Positions 44,284-52,294 of a DNA stretch of 64,000 bases are shown piece by piece (position 1 is the first letter of the stretch; every line of letters starts with the position of its first letter). The stretch covers positions 124,001 through 188,000 of the forward strand of contig JADJOE010000001.1 of NCBI GenBank assembly GCA_016713905.1, read 5' to 3'. Made by a program: the position numbers and the translations under genes. This DNA is from Candidatus Vicinibacter proximus. GTDB lineage: Bacteria > Bacteroidota > Bacteroidia > Chitinophagales > Saprospiraceae. Under the pieces are notes generated by a model. The model ran no database searches. It saw nothing but the letters and a program-made list of their open reading frames with translations, and was not told where the DNA came from.

Positions 44284-44616
44284 ATGAAAACTTATTACAA
44301 TTCCGAAGATTTAAAAAAATTTGGTCAGATAGGAGAATTTGAACCTAAACTAGCTAAATTGTTCTTTGATTATTATGGTGAAGTATTTAAAGAAGGTGCA
44401 TTAACTGCAAGAGAGAAAAGTTTGATTGCCCTTGCAGTTGCTCATGCAATTCAATGTCCATATTGTATTGATGCTTATAGCGTAGATACTCTTGAAAAAG
44501 GATGTGATGAAGCTCAGGTTATGGAGGCAGTACATGTAGCAGCAGCTATTCGTGGAGGAGCTTCTCTTGTACATAGTGTTCAAATGATGAACAAGGTTAA
44601 AGAAATATCTATGTAA
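44284..44616 (+). CDS. AhpD/carboxymuconolactone decarboxylase-like protein of arsenosugar clusters
   Basis: A 110-residue single-domain protein of the CMD/AhpD fold. It has EKSLIALAVAHAIQCPYC with Cys58 and Cys61 (CPYC), followed by IDAYSVDTLEKG and HVAAAIRGGASLVHS. The His of the AhpD Cx2Cx3H signature is Tyr65 here. Small proteins of this type accompany ArsS (the TIGR04169 peroxidase-like group) and are thought to have a redox role in arsenosugar synthesis. The gene begins the three-gene cluster and is 5 bases from arsS. Confidence 0.85.
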   Translation: MKTYYNSEDLKKFGQIGEFEPKLAKLFFDYYGEVFKEGALTAREKSLIALAVAHAIQCPYCIDAYSVDTLEKGCDEAQVMEAVHVAAAIRGGASLVHSVQMMNKVKEISM

Positions 44617-44621
44617 TAATT

Positions 44622-45683
44622 ATGGAGGCTCAAACTAAATCATTAAAAGCTCGTAAAAGCGATCTTGCAGATGTCTTCCACCAACTTGAGGTTATCTCAC
44701 ATATTCCAAATAATGAATTTAACAATATAACATTTTCAAGCAAACTAAGTGAAAGCGGACTTCTACCTTTAAAACCCACACAACTGGAAATATTTCAGAT
44801 TAATGTGGGTAAAATGTGCAATCAAGTATGCAAACACTGCCATGTTGATGCCGGACCAGACCGGAAAGAAATCATGACCAAAGAAACTATGGAATTATGT
44901 TTAGAAGCTATTGAAAACTCAAAAGAGTTAACCATAGACCTAACTGGTGGGGCTCCGGAAATGAATCCAAATTTTAGGTGGTTTGTAGAAGAAATAAATA
45001 AATTAAATGTAAAAAAAATAATCGTCCGTTCCAATCTGACAATTATTGTATCCAATAAGAAATACTTTGATCTCCCCAATTTTTTTAAATCAAACAACAT
45101 TGAGGTAGTTTCTTCTTTACCCTATTTCAATGCAATCAGGACTGATGCACAAAGAGGAGATGGCGTCTTTGAAAAATCTATCCAAGCATTGCACATGTTA
45201 AATGAAGTGGGTTATGGGATTCAAGGGTCCGGATTGATACTAAATTTAGTATATAATCCAAGTGGCGCTTTTCTTCCACCTGAACAATCCACACTTGAAT
45301 CAGAGTATAAAAAGAAACTAAAATCAACACACAACATTGATTTTAATGAATTATATACGATTACAAATCTTCCAATCAGTAGATTCCTTGAGTATCTTTT
45401 GGAAAGCGGAAATTATGACAATTATATGGAAAAATTAATTTCAGCATATAATCCAGTGGCAGCTTCAAATGTAATGTGCAGAAATACAATTAGCGTTGGG
45501 TGGGATGGATATCTTTACGACTGCGACTTTAATCAAATGTTGGAATTACAAGTTTCAAGTAATTGTAAACATCTTAAGGATTTTAATACGGCTCTTCTCT
45601 CCAAAAGAGACATTGTAATCAATCAGCATTGTTTTGGATGCACAGCAGGATCAGGCTCCAGTTGTGGAGGTGCAACTACTTAA
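44622..45683 (+). CDS. arsS: Arsenosugar biosynthesis radical SAM protein ArsS
   Basis: A 353-residue radical SAM enzyme. The cluster cysteines are Cys66, 70 and 73 (CNQVCKHC, CX3CX2C). GGAPEMNPNFRWF is the SAM-binding region, and YNPSGAFLPPEQ and a C-terminal Cys-rich end (CFGCTAGSGSSCGGA) are ArsS/DUF3641 hallmarks. ArsS is known to take part in making arsenosugars by adding a deoxyadenosyl group to dimethylated arsenic. It sits between the AhpD-like gene and a TIGR04283-type glycosyltransferase, as in other clusters. The arsM methyltransferase that supplies the methylated arsenic is not in the window. Confidence 0.93.
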   Translation: MEAQTKSLKARKSDLADVFHQLEVISHIPNNEFNNITFSSKLSESGLLPLKPTQLEIFQINVGKMCNQVCKHCHVDAGPDRKEIMTKETMELCLEAIENSKELTIDLTGGAPEMNPNFRWFVEEINKLNVKKIIVRSNLTIIVSNKKYFDLPNFFKSNNIEVVSSLPYFNAIRTDAQRGDGVFEKSIQALHMLNEVGYGIQGSGLILNLVYNPSGAFLPPEQSTLESEYKKKLKSTHNIDFNELYTITNLPISRFLEYLLESGNYDNYMEKLISAYNPVAASNVMCRNTISVGWDGYLYDCDFNQMLELQVSSNCKHLKDFNTALLSKRDIVINQHCFGCTAGSGSSCGGATT

Positions 45684-45710
45684 TTTGTAAGGAATTCAGT
45701 TGAATAGTTA

Positions 45711-46403
45711 ATGCTATTTAGTATCATTATTCCTACACTTAATGAAGAAAAATATCTTGGAAATCTATTAAGTTTTCTTAGAGAACAAACAATTTATGTC
45801 CATACCGAAATAATTATTGTTGATGGTGGGAGCTCGGATCATACAATTAGCATTGCACAACAATATAACGTTACAGTTTTGAAGACCGATGTTGCCTGCC
45901 GAGCCATCCAAATGAACTTTGGGGCTAAATATGCAATTGGAAAAATTCTATACTTTGTGCATGCTGACGTAATTCCTCCTTCTGGATTTACCCAAGATAT
46001 CATTAAAGTTTTTACAAACGGGAAAAAATTTGGAATGTTTCGTCAAAAATTTGAAGGCGGTCCAGTTTTGTTAAAAGTTAATTCATTTTTTACCAGATTT
46101 AATTGGCTTTGGTGCCGTGGAGGAGATCAAACCATGTTTGTGTGCAAAGATCACTTTAATGCGCTCAATGGATTTGATGAGACATTTGTCATCATGGAAG
46201 AATATGAATTTATTAGAAGATCTATGGAGATTGAAAAATTACATGTTTTCAAAAAATACACCACTGTTTCCACCAGAAAATACAACACTAACAGTTATTT
46301 AAAAGTTCTTTTAGCAAATCGTAAGGCTTTCGCACTTTTTCAATCAGGTGCTGACCCGTTAAAGATTAAAAATACTTACTCTTCCATGCTGAATCCATAT
46401 TGA
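45711..46403 (+). CDS. Arsenosugar-cluster family 2 glycosyltransferase (TIGR04283 type)
   Basis: A 230-residue soluble GT-A enzyme: FSIIIPTLNEEKYLGNLLSF, IIVDGGSSDHT, ACRAIQMNFGAKYAIGKILY and FVHADVIPP (HAD in place of DxD, residues about 83-86), then RGGDQTMFVCKDHFNALNGF. The CRA-x-QMN-x-GA pattern is typical of the TIGR04283 group found with ArsS. It probably transfers a glycosyl or glycerol-type group onto the arsenosugar, although this step is not settled. It starts 27 bases after arsS. Confidence 0.88.
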   Translation: MLFSIIIPTLNEEKYLGNLLSFLREQTIYVHTEIIIVDGGSSDHTISIAQQYNVTVLKTDVACRAIQMNFGAKYAIGKILYFVHADVIPPSGFTQDIIKVFTNGKKFGMFRQKFEGGPVLLKVNSFFTRFNWLWCRGGDQTMFVCKDHFNALNGFDETFVIMEEYEFIRRSMEIEKLHVFKKYTTVSTRKYNTNSYLKVLLANRKAFALFQSGADPLKIKNTYSSMLNPY

Positions 46404-46404
46404 T

Positions 46405-47067
46405 TCATCTCTCGGCTATAAACATCCAATTGGTGCTAAGCTTAAGTAATTTTCTGGAGGGAAATATTTTTAAGAATAACAAATCAAATTGCTCATTCAA
46501 TTCAATATCTTTTTGATTTTCTGCAAGTCGATTATATATTATTATTCCAATTATTGACAAATTTGAATCTAATAATTTAAGAAAATCTAATGTTGAAAAT
46601 TTCTCTGGAATTTTGGCGTCATTAAAAATGTCCATACAAATTAAATCAAATTTTTCATTTGAGTTTAACAAATAATTGTACCCATCGTCATTTTTAATAT
46701 TGAATTGGCTATTAAGTTTTTCTAAAACAAACTCCTCAAAAAGATCGATAACCGCTGAATCTAATTCCACACAAGTAAAAGTAGACTGCAACTTGAATTT
46801 TTTCTCTAAAATATAAGGAATACTGCCCAATCCCAGACCTAAAACTAAAGCTCCTTTAACTGATTTATTCTTAATGTTAATAAAGTTAAATGCTTCAACG
46901 AAATTTATGTATTTATCTTCGTACGAATAAATCGCATTGCCAGTTATTAATTTTAGTCGTCCTAAAGAGAGGTATACTTTTAATTCAGGGTTTATTTCGG
47001 ATCTTGTTTCTTTGATTAGCACATCTTGGAAGTAGCTTAGTATCCTTAGATAAAATGGAATTTTCAA
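46405..47067 (-). CDS. Spermidine-synthase-like class I methyltransferase-fold protein
   Basis: A 220-residue protein. The Rossmann core has VLGLGLGSIPYIL (motif I, near residue 73), TCVELDSAVIDLFEE (acidic motif II) and FDLICMDIFNDAKIP (near 143). This resembles spermidine synthase and SpeE-like methyltransferases. It is shorter than true spermidine synthase and lacks a clear N-terminal beta-hairpin with polyamine-binding residues, so the substrate is open. The start is TTG 47067, 15 bases after the metG stop; no ATG fits. It is co-directional with metG. It converges on the arsenosugar glycosyltransferase with a 1-base gap, which does not mean a shared function. Confidence 0.65.
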   Translation of the reverse strand: MKIPFYLRILSYFQDVLIKETRSEINPELKVYLSLGRLKLITGNAIYSYEDKYINFVEAFNFINIKNKSVKGALVLGLGLGSIPYILEKKFKLQSTFTCVELDSAVIDLFEEFVLEKLNSQFNIKNDDGYNYLLNSNEKFDLICMDIFNDAKIPEKFSTLDFLKLLDSNLSIIGIIIYNRLAENQKDIELNEQFDLLFLKIFPSRKLLKLSTNWMFIAER

Positions 47068-47082
47068 AATTACTAGCTTCTG

Positions 47083-49230
47083 TTATTTAACAGAATTGCC
47101 AACCGGCCATGCTGCCTGAGGTGATACGAAAGAAAGTTTGCCATTTTCAGAATCGGCCATCAATATCATACCTCTTGATTCAACACCTCTTATGGTTCGA
47201 GGAGCCAGATTGGCGAGAAGAAGAACTTCTTTTCCTATAATGTCTGCTGGATTAAAATGTTCTGCAATACCACTCACTACAACCCTTTTTTCATATCCAA
47301 GATCTAAAATAAGTTTTAGCAATTTGTCCGCTTTGGGAACTCTCTCGGCCTCCAAAATTCTTGCAGTCCTGATGTCCATTTTCATGAACTCATCATATGT
47401 TATTTCCTCCTTCTGTGGCAAATAAATATTATTTGCGGTATTTTCATTATTTCCTTCCAATGCTGTTTTCTCCAATTTTAAAATTTGCTTTTCAATGGTT
47501 TCGTCATCTATCTTGGAAAATAAATAATCAGGCTTTTCCAATTGGTGTCCAATAGGTAAAATTAATTGCCCTTCTGCCAACTCATCTAACATATTGACTA
47601 ATTCTCCCTGACCTTTGACAACTGGTAGATTTAATAATTTTCTTAATTTGTCTGATGCAAAGGGTAAGAATGGTTGCATGGCTATACTTATCGCACAAAC
47701 ATACTGTAAGGTTAAATTCATCACTACTTCTACCAACTCTGGTTCTTCTTTAAAGGATTTCCAAGGTTCGTTGTTTTGAAGCAGCTGATTACCTGCAGTT
47801 GAAATCTCCATCAGAGTTTTTAATGCTCCCCTGAAATCATATTGCCTGAGAAATTGATTCAGCTCTTGAATTTGATCAAACAAATAAAGACATTCAGAAT
47901 CATGATAGCCACCCAACTCATCAGTGATTACACCATTAATAAAACAGTCTGGGTCAAAATCCGGCACGATACCATTATAATACTTTTGGGTCAAAACCAA
48001 AACTCTGTGTACAAAATTGGAAAGATTATTAACCAATTCGTTGTTATAAGCCTCCTGAAAACCCTTCCAAGTGAACTCACTGTCCTTTTGCTCAGGCATA
48101 TTCTTTATGAGATAATACCTGAGTGCATCCTCATGGCCGGGCATTTCTTCAAGAAATTCATGTACCCATATTGCCCAGTTTCTAGAGGTCGATATTTTCT
48201 TTCCCTCAAGATTCATGAATTGATTGGCCGGAACATTTGATGGTAGCACATACCCGCCATGGACTTTTAGTAAAGCTGGAAATATGATACAATGAAACAC
48301 AATATTATCCTTTCCTATAAAATGGATTAATTCTGTTTCCGAATCTTGCCAATAAAGCTTCCAATCTTTATTAAATTCTTTAGCCCATTCTTTTGTGGCT
48401 GAAATGTAACCAATTGGAGCATCCATCCAAACATATAACTTCTTTCCGGCGCTACCTGGAATTTCTTGTGGAACATCAACACCCCAATCCAAATCTCTTG
48501 TCATAGCTCTGGATTGAAGCCCATTGTCTAACCATGACTTACATTGACCAATTACATGCTTTTTCCAAGTTTCAGGATCATGATGTTCCGCTCCATCAAT
48601 CAACCCTTCCTCAATATAATCTTTCAACCAAGATTCATACTTCTCAAGAGGTAAGTACCAATGCTTTGTTTTTTTAAGTATTGGATCTTCCCCACTTAAA
48701 ACTGATTTTGGAGAAATTAATTCTGTTGGACTTAATGAAGTGCCACAATTTTCACATTGGTCGCCATAAGCAGACTCATTGCCACATTTTGGACATGTTC
48801 CAACAATATACCTGTCTGCTAAAAATTGATTATGAATCGTATCATAATATTGCTCAGTCTCTATTTCATCAAATTCTCCTGCACTATATAAGTTTCGGAA
48901 AAAATCCTGAGATGTCTCATGATGCAACAAATCTGAAGTTCTTGCATAATGATCAAACGAAATACCAATTCCTTGGAAAGTCTTTATAAATAATTGATGG
49001 TATTTGTCAATTATCTCTTTGGGGGATTTTTGTTCCTTAAGAGCCCTCATGGTAATTGCAGCTCCATGTTCGTCCGAGCCACAAATAAAAACAACATCTT
49101 TATCCATCAGCCTCATGAAGCGCACAAAAACATCCGAAGATAAATAAGCTCCAGATAAATGACCAATGTGTAATGGACCGTTAGCATAGGGCAGTGCAGC
49201 TGTAACGAGGTGCCTTTTATAGACTAACAT
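47083..49230 (-). CDS. metG: Methionyl-tRNA synthetase with C-terminal tRNA-binding domain
   Basis: A class I aminoacyl-tRNA synthetase of about 715 residues. HIGH box: LPYANGPLHIGHLSGAYL. Zinc knuckle: CPKCGNESAYGDQCENCG (CX2C...CX2C, near residue 145). KMSKS-like loop: EGKKISTSRNW. Residues about 610-715 are an Arc1p/Trbp111-type OB domain (MKMDIRTARILEAERVP...LLLANLAPRTIRGVESRGMILMA). ATG 49230 (MLVYKRHLVTAALPYANG) is preferred to the frame start at 49248, because a -7 box TATTTTTG at 49253-49246 overlaps the latter, and the shorter form matches other Bacteroidota MetG. Confidence 0.96.
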   Translation of the reverse strand: MLVYKRHLVTAALPYANGPLHIGHLSGAYLSSDVFVRFMRLMDKDVVFICGSDEHGAAITMRALKEQKSPKEIIDKYHQLFIKTFQGIGISFDHYARTSDLLHHETSQDFFRNLYSAGEFDEIETEQYYDTIHNQFLADRYIVGTCPKCGNESAYGDQCENCGTSLSPTELISPKSVLSGEDPILKKTKHWYLPLEKYESWLKDYIEEGLIDGAEHHDPETWKKHVIGQCKSWLDNGLQSRAMTRDLDWGVDVPQEIPGSAGKKLYVWMDAPIGYISATKEWAKEFNKDWKLYWQDSETELIHFIGKDNIVFHCIIFPALLKVHGGYVLPSNVPANQFMNLEGKKISTSRNWAIWVHEFLEEMPGHEDALRYYLIKNMPEQKDSEFTWKGFQEAYNNELVNNLSNFVHRVLVLTQKYYNGIVPDFDPDCFINGVITDELGGYHDSECLYLFDQIQELNQFLRQYDFRGALKTLMEISTAGNQLLQNNEPWKSFKEEPELVEVVMNLTLQYVCAISIAMQPFLPFASDKLRKLLNLPVVKGQGELVNMLDELAEGQLILPIGHQLEKPDYLFSKIDDETIEKQILKLEKTALEGNNENTANNIYLPQKEEITYDEFMKMDIRTARILEAERVPKADKLLKLILDLGYEKRVVVSGIAEHFNPADIIGKEVLLLANLAPRTIRGVESRGMILMADSENGKLSFVSPQAAWPVGNSVK

Positions 49231-49245
49231 TTTCGGGCCATTTTT

Positions 49246-49253
49246 CAAAAATA
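49246..49253 (-). promoter_or_regulatory. metG -7 box TATTTTTG
   Basis: Minus strand TATTTTTG runs 49253 to 49246, giving a leader of about 10 nt to ATG 49230. It overlaps the alternative start at 49248 and so argues against it. Confidence 0.45.
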
Positions 49254-49363
49254 ATGCGAAGATAATATTATAGGCTTAAGTGTACCTTCAAATATTTAGA
49301 TTTTATTTATATAATTTTTTACAATATATACAAGTTATTAAATCATTTAATTTTATCAATGGA

Positions 49364-50503
49364 TTATTGTTTTACGAATTTTTGTATAACCCTCTTTTGT
49401 ATAGTCTCAATTTCAACAAAGTAAATCCCCGGCCTTAGGTCTGAAACATTTATCATCCGGTCTTCGGGAACAGTTGGAAAAAAATAAAAATCTGACAAAG
49501 GATTCCAAATGCTAATATTTAAAAGATCTTCAAAATCAATTTTAAGAAAATCCCTGGTTGGGTTAGGAGAAATAAAACCTCCAACATTCTCGGGTTGAAT
49601 AGTTTTTAATAATGGGTTTATAAACCCTCGGTACAATTTACCTCCATTTCTTAATAGAGAATAATACTCATCTGTCAGCCATATTTCTTGCTCAGAAACA
49701 TAGGAAACAGCTTCCTTTTGGGTTAAACTTGAAAAATTTATGGTTTTTGATCTGGATGAAAAAAAATTAGCGCTAATCAATGGGTAAAACAACCAAAATT
49801 TGTCATAAGACAACAATATCAGGCTTTTTTGATCGGGACTTACTGCTGCTGCTGTAACCCAATATTGTTGCATAAGACCTTTACCCGTTAAAAAGCTGTC
49901 GACTAATGTGGTAATGTAATCACCCGGTTTGTCGGGTATTCTATGGTAATAGCAATACCCAGAAAATGGACTCGTCCTATTTTTACTGAATAGATGAAGA
50001 TTTCCCTGATACCATATGAAAGCCTCCATGTCAAAATTGCGATATGACTCTGTGGGTGGGAATCCTATTTGATTGGCAAATCGGAATGAAATTACACTTG
50101 CGTCAATGGTGTCGCTTTTGTTTTCTTGTAAATTTTTGATCCAATAAATTTTTAGATCCTTCCGGTCATTATTGTTGTTTCCAAAATCACCTATATAAAC
50201 ATTTCCTTCAGTGTCGCTGGTTATCTCCTCCCAATCCACATTCGGCAAATTTCTCACCACCACTTTTTTTAAAATATTACACATGGTGTCTATTTCAAAC
50301 AAATGCGGATCGTTCCCACTATCATTATGGGTCCAAAAAGTATTTCCTGAATTCAGGGTTAGCAATCCAGAACTTTCCTGTAATTCTACTGGTAATGTAC
50401 ACACCTCCTTTAAACTAAGTACTTGTGAATCAATAAACTGAGGATAAATACTTAAAAAAATCACAAAAAATAATATCCAGAAATACCTACTGTTATTGCA
50501 CAT
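49364..50503 (-). CDS. Secreted protein with T9SS C-terminal sorting domain
   Basis: About 379 residues from ATG 50503, which begins a signal peptide (SRYFWILFFVIFLSIYPQFIDSQ). A longer frame to 50566 would put some 20 residues before it. The body (residues about 25-300) has WTHNDSGNDPHLFEID, WEEITSDTEGNVYIGDFGNN and further strand-turn repeats suggesting a beta-propeller. The last 75 residues are a type A sorting domain: GGFISPNPTRDFLKIDF, NISIWNPL and LRPGIYFVEIETIQKRVIQKFVKQ. So the protein is likely exported by the T9SS and attached or released at the surface. It overlaps the end of rsmG by 11 bases, an odd neighbour for a secreted cargo. The function of the propeller is unknown. Confidence 0.8.
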   Translation of the reverse strand: MCNNSRYFWILFFVIFLSIYPQFIDSQVLSLKEVCTLPVELQESSGLLTLNSGNTFWTHNDSGNDPHLFEIDTMCNILKKVVVRNLPNVDWEEITSDTEGNVYIGDFGNNNNDRKDLKIYWIKNLQENKSDTIDASVISFRFANQIGFPPTESYRNFDMEAFIWYQGNLHLFSKNRTSPFSGYCYYHRIPDKPGDYITTLVDSFLTGKGLMQQYWVTAAAVSPDQKSLILLSYDKFWLFYPLISANFFSSRSKTINFSSLTQKEAVSYVSEQEIWLTDEYYSLLRNGGKLYRGFINPLLKTIQPENVGGFISPNPTRDFLKIDFEDLLNISIWNPLSDFYFFPTVPEDRMINVSDLRPGIYFVEIETIQKRVIQKFVKQ

Positions 50504-51116
50504 AAACCAAGTATTTTTCTTCAAAATATGGCTCAGGAAAATCTTCATAGATGTCCCACTTTTCATAATAGAAACCTCTGGGGATGGATTTAATTTCCTC
50601 TTTGAGATCTCCTCCCTTATAAGCTATTAATCCATTTGGAATAGCATTAATCTGGCTCCTTTCATACAAATGACTACTCCAATTTAACAATTCTGGAAGT
50701 TTAGAAACTGCTCTCGTCACGACAAAATGGTATTTTCCCTTATGTTCTTCGGCCCTGATTTGAATTGCCTCAGCATTTTTAATCTGCAATCGGTCAATTA
50801 CATCATTTACAACTTTGATTTTTTTTGCGGTACCATCTATTAGAGTAAACTGTACATCTGGATAAAAAATAGCTAATGGAATCCCAGGAAACCCACCACC
50901 ACATCCCAAATCCAAAATTCTTGTTTCGGGTTTAAAACTAAGCTTGGACACCAATGTAAGACTGTGTAAGACATGATGCAAATAGAATTCATCCAGGTCT
51001 TTGCGCGAAATAATATTGACCTTAGAATTCCATTCCTGGTAAATCGGTAGCAATTCATAGAACATTTGCTTTTGCCGTGGAGATAAATCCTTAAAGTATT
51101 TTAAAACTATATCCAT
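50493..51116 (-). CDS. rsmG: 16S rRNA (guanine-527-N7)-methyltransferase
   Basis: RsmG (GidB) methylates G527 of 16S rRNA with SAM. The 207-residue protein has YQEWNSKVNIISRKDLDEFYLHH near residue 30, the SAM loop ILDLGCGGGFPGIPLAI at about 69-85, DGTAKKIKVVNDV and VVTRAVSKLPELL. It starts within a TAATG overlap with the membrane glycosyltransferase gene (1 base) and its end overlaps the T9SS cargo gene by 11 bases, so the three genes are one transcript. Confidence 0.95.
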   Translation of the reverse strand: MDIVLKYFKDLSPRQKQMFYELLPIYQEWNSKVNIISRKDLDEFYLHHVLHSLTLVSKLSFKPETRILDLGCGGGFPGIPLAIFYPDVQFTLIDGTAKKIKVVNDVIDRLQIKNAEAIQIRAEEHKGKYHFVVTRAVSKLPELLNWSSHLYERSQINAIPNGLIAYKGGDLKEEIKSIPRGFYYEKWDIYEDFPEPYFEEKYLVYVQ

Positions 51117-52201
51117 TACCAGGATTTCTTACGTATGAAGAGTAAAGGTAATTGCAAACATATAAAAAGCACATAACTCAGTTCTAAAATTGGAAATAAA
51201 AGAAATAACCCAGTCTCTCTAAACCTCCTACACAAACCATAAAAAATAGGCCAAACAAATAAAAGTCTTATGAAGTATGCCAGCAATGCAATTAATGCCA
51301 TTTTATGAACTAGGCAAATAATCATTATTCCATAAAAACCAATTAAACTTATAAAATAGCCTAATAAATAAAATTGAGATCCAATTGAATAGGCAGTGGA
51401 CGTTGAATAATGTCTCCACCTTTGCTTAAAATAATCTATCCAGAACCCTTTTGGTATAGAATAAACAAATGAATCAGGGTCCATACAAACTATGGTATTT
51501 TTTTTGGTGGCCACCTTATTTATTAAAAGGTCATCATCTCCTGATAGAAATGCCATTTGCAACGCTTCTGGACTCACCAAAGTGCGTCGATATAATATAT
51601 TTCTTCCTACACCTGCATATGAAAAACCTAAGATAGATGCACTAAGTATCTGCGCCCCATTCATACATGTTTCAAATCTTATAAACTTGTTTAGAAAGCT
51701 TGGTTTGCTAAAATATGGAGTATAACCTAATACAATATCTTTCTCTTTTCCCAAGCTTTTAACCATTTCATTAATCCAACGACTTGAATGTGGTCTACAA
51801 TCCGCATCCGTCAACAAGAAAATATTGGATTTGGCGTATTTGGCGGCCTCAAGAATTGCATTTTTTTTACCTTTTTGATTAGGCCCTAATTCCAGAATTT
51901 TCAGTTTAGGTTCTTTTGTATATTTGTCTTTAAGGTACTTTATGCTCAAATCTGAAGAATGGTCATCCACGATAAGTATCTCAAATTCCTCGTAATCTTG
52001 ATCAATAATTGACTGTAAATTGGATTTCAGGTTGAAATATTCATTTTTTATACAAATTAGAACTGTTATGAAGGGATAGCTGTTTATTGCCTGTTGCGGA
52101 GGTGTTCTATAAAATATCACTTTTGATAATTGCAGAATCCAAAAGAGAATCTGTAGGGTTAAGAAAAAGAATAAAAGGGTAATTAAAAGTAAAAAATACA
52201 C
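51116..52201 (-). CDS. Membrane family 2 glycosyltransferase
   Basis: A 361-residue protein starting with GTG. One N-terminal membrane helix (LLLITLLFFFLTLQILFWIL) precedes the GT-A domain: FITVLICIKNEYFNLKSNL, IVDDHSSDLSIK, FLLTDADCRPHS (DAD, residues about 130-132), SGDDDLLINKV and QRWRHYSTS (a Q-x-x-R-W motif of processive enzymes). Three to four membrane helices follow from about residue 265. It resembles hyaluronan-synthase- or IcaA-like and ceramide-glucosyltransferase-like enzymes. The product is unknown. It heads the transcript with rsmG and the T9SS cargo. Confidence 0.82.
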   Translation of the reverse strand: MYFLLLITLLFFFLTLQILFWILQLSKVIFYRTPPQQAINSYPFITVLICIKNEYFNLKSNLQSIIDQDYEEFEILIVDDHSSDLSIKYLKDKYTKEPKLKILELGPNQKGKKNAILEAAKYAKSNIFLLTDADCRPHSSRWINEMVKSLGKEKDIVLGYTPYFSKPSFLNKFIRFETCMNGAQILSASILGFSYAGVGRNILYRRTLVSPEALQMAFLSGDDDLLINKVATKKNTIVCMDPDSFVYSIPKGFWIDYFKQRWRHYSTSTAYSIGSQFYLLGYFISLIGFYGIMIICLVHKMALIALLAYFIRLLFVWPIFYGLCRRFRETGLFLLFPILELSYVLFICLQLPLLFIRKKSW

Positions 52202-52254
52202 GTATAAATTAAGTTAAATTTTTAAATTGACTATTATATTATAATATTTTATTA

Positions 52255-52262
52255 TATGTTTG
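52255..52262 (+). promoter_or_regulatory. -7 box TATGTTTG for the PorU2-like gene
   Basis: TATGTTTG fits TAnnTTTG and ends 32 bases before ATG 52295. The nearest TTG upstream (52227-52229) is 25 bases away, rather far. Confidence 0.45.
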
Positions 52263-52294
52263 CGGTTGATTGTCTATTTTATTAAGGGTTAAAT

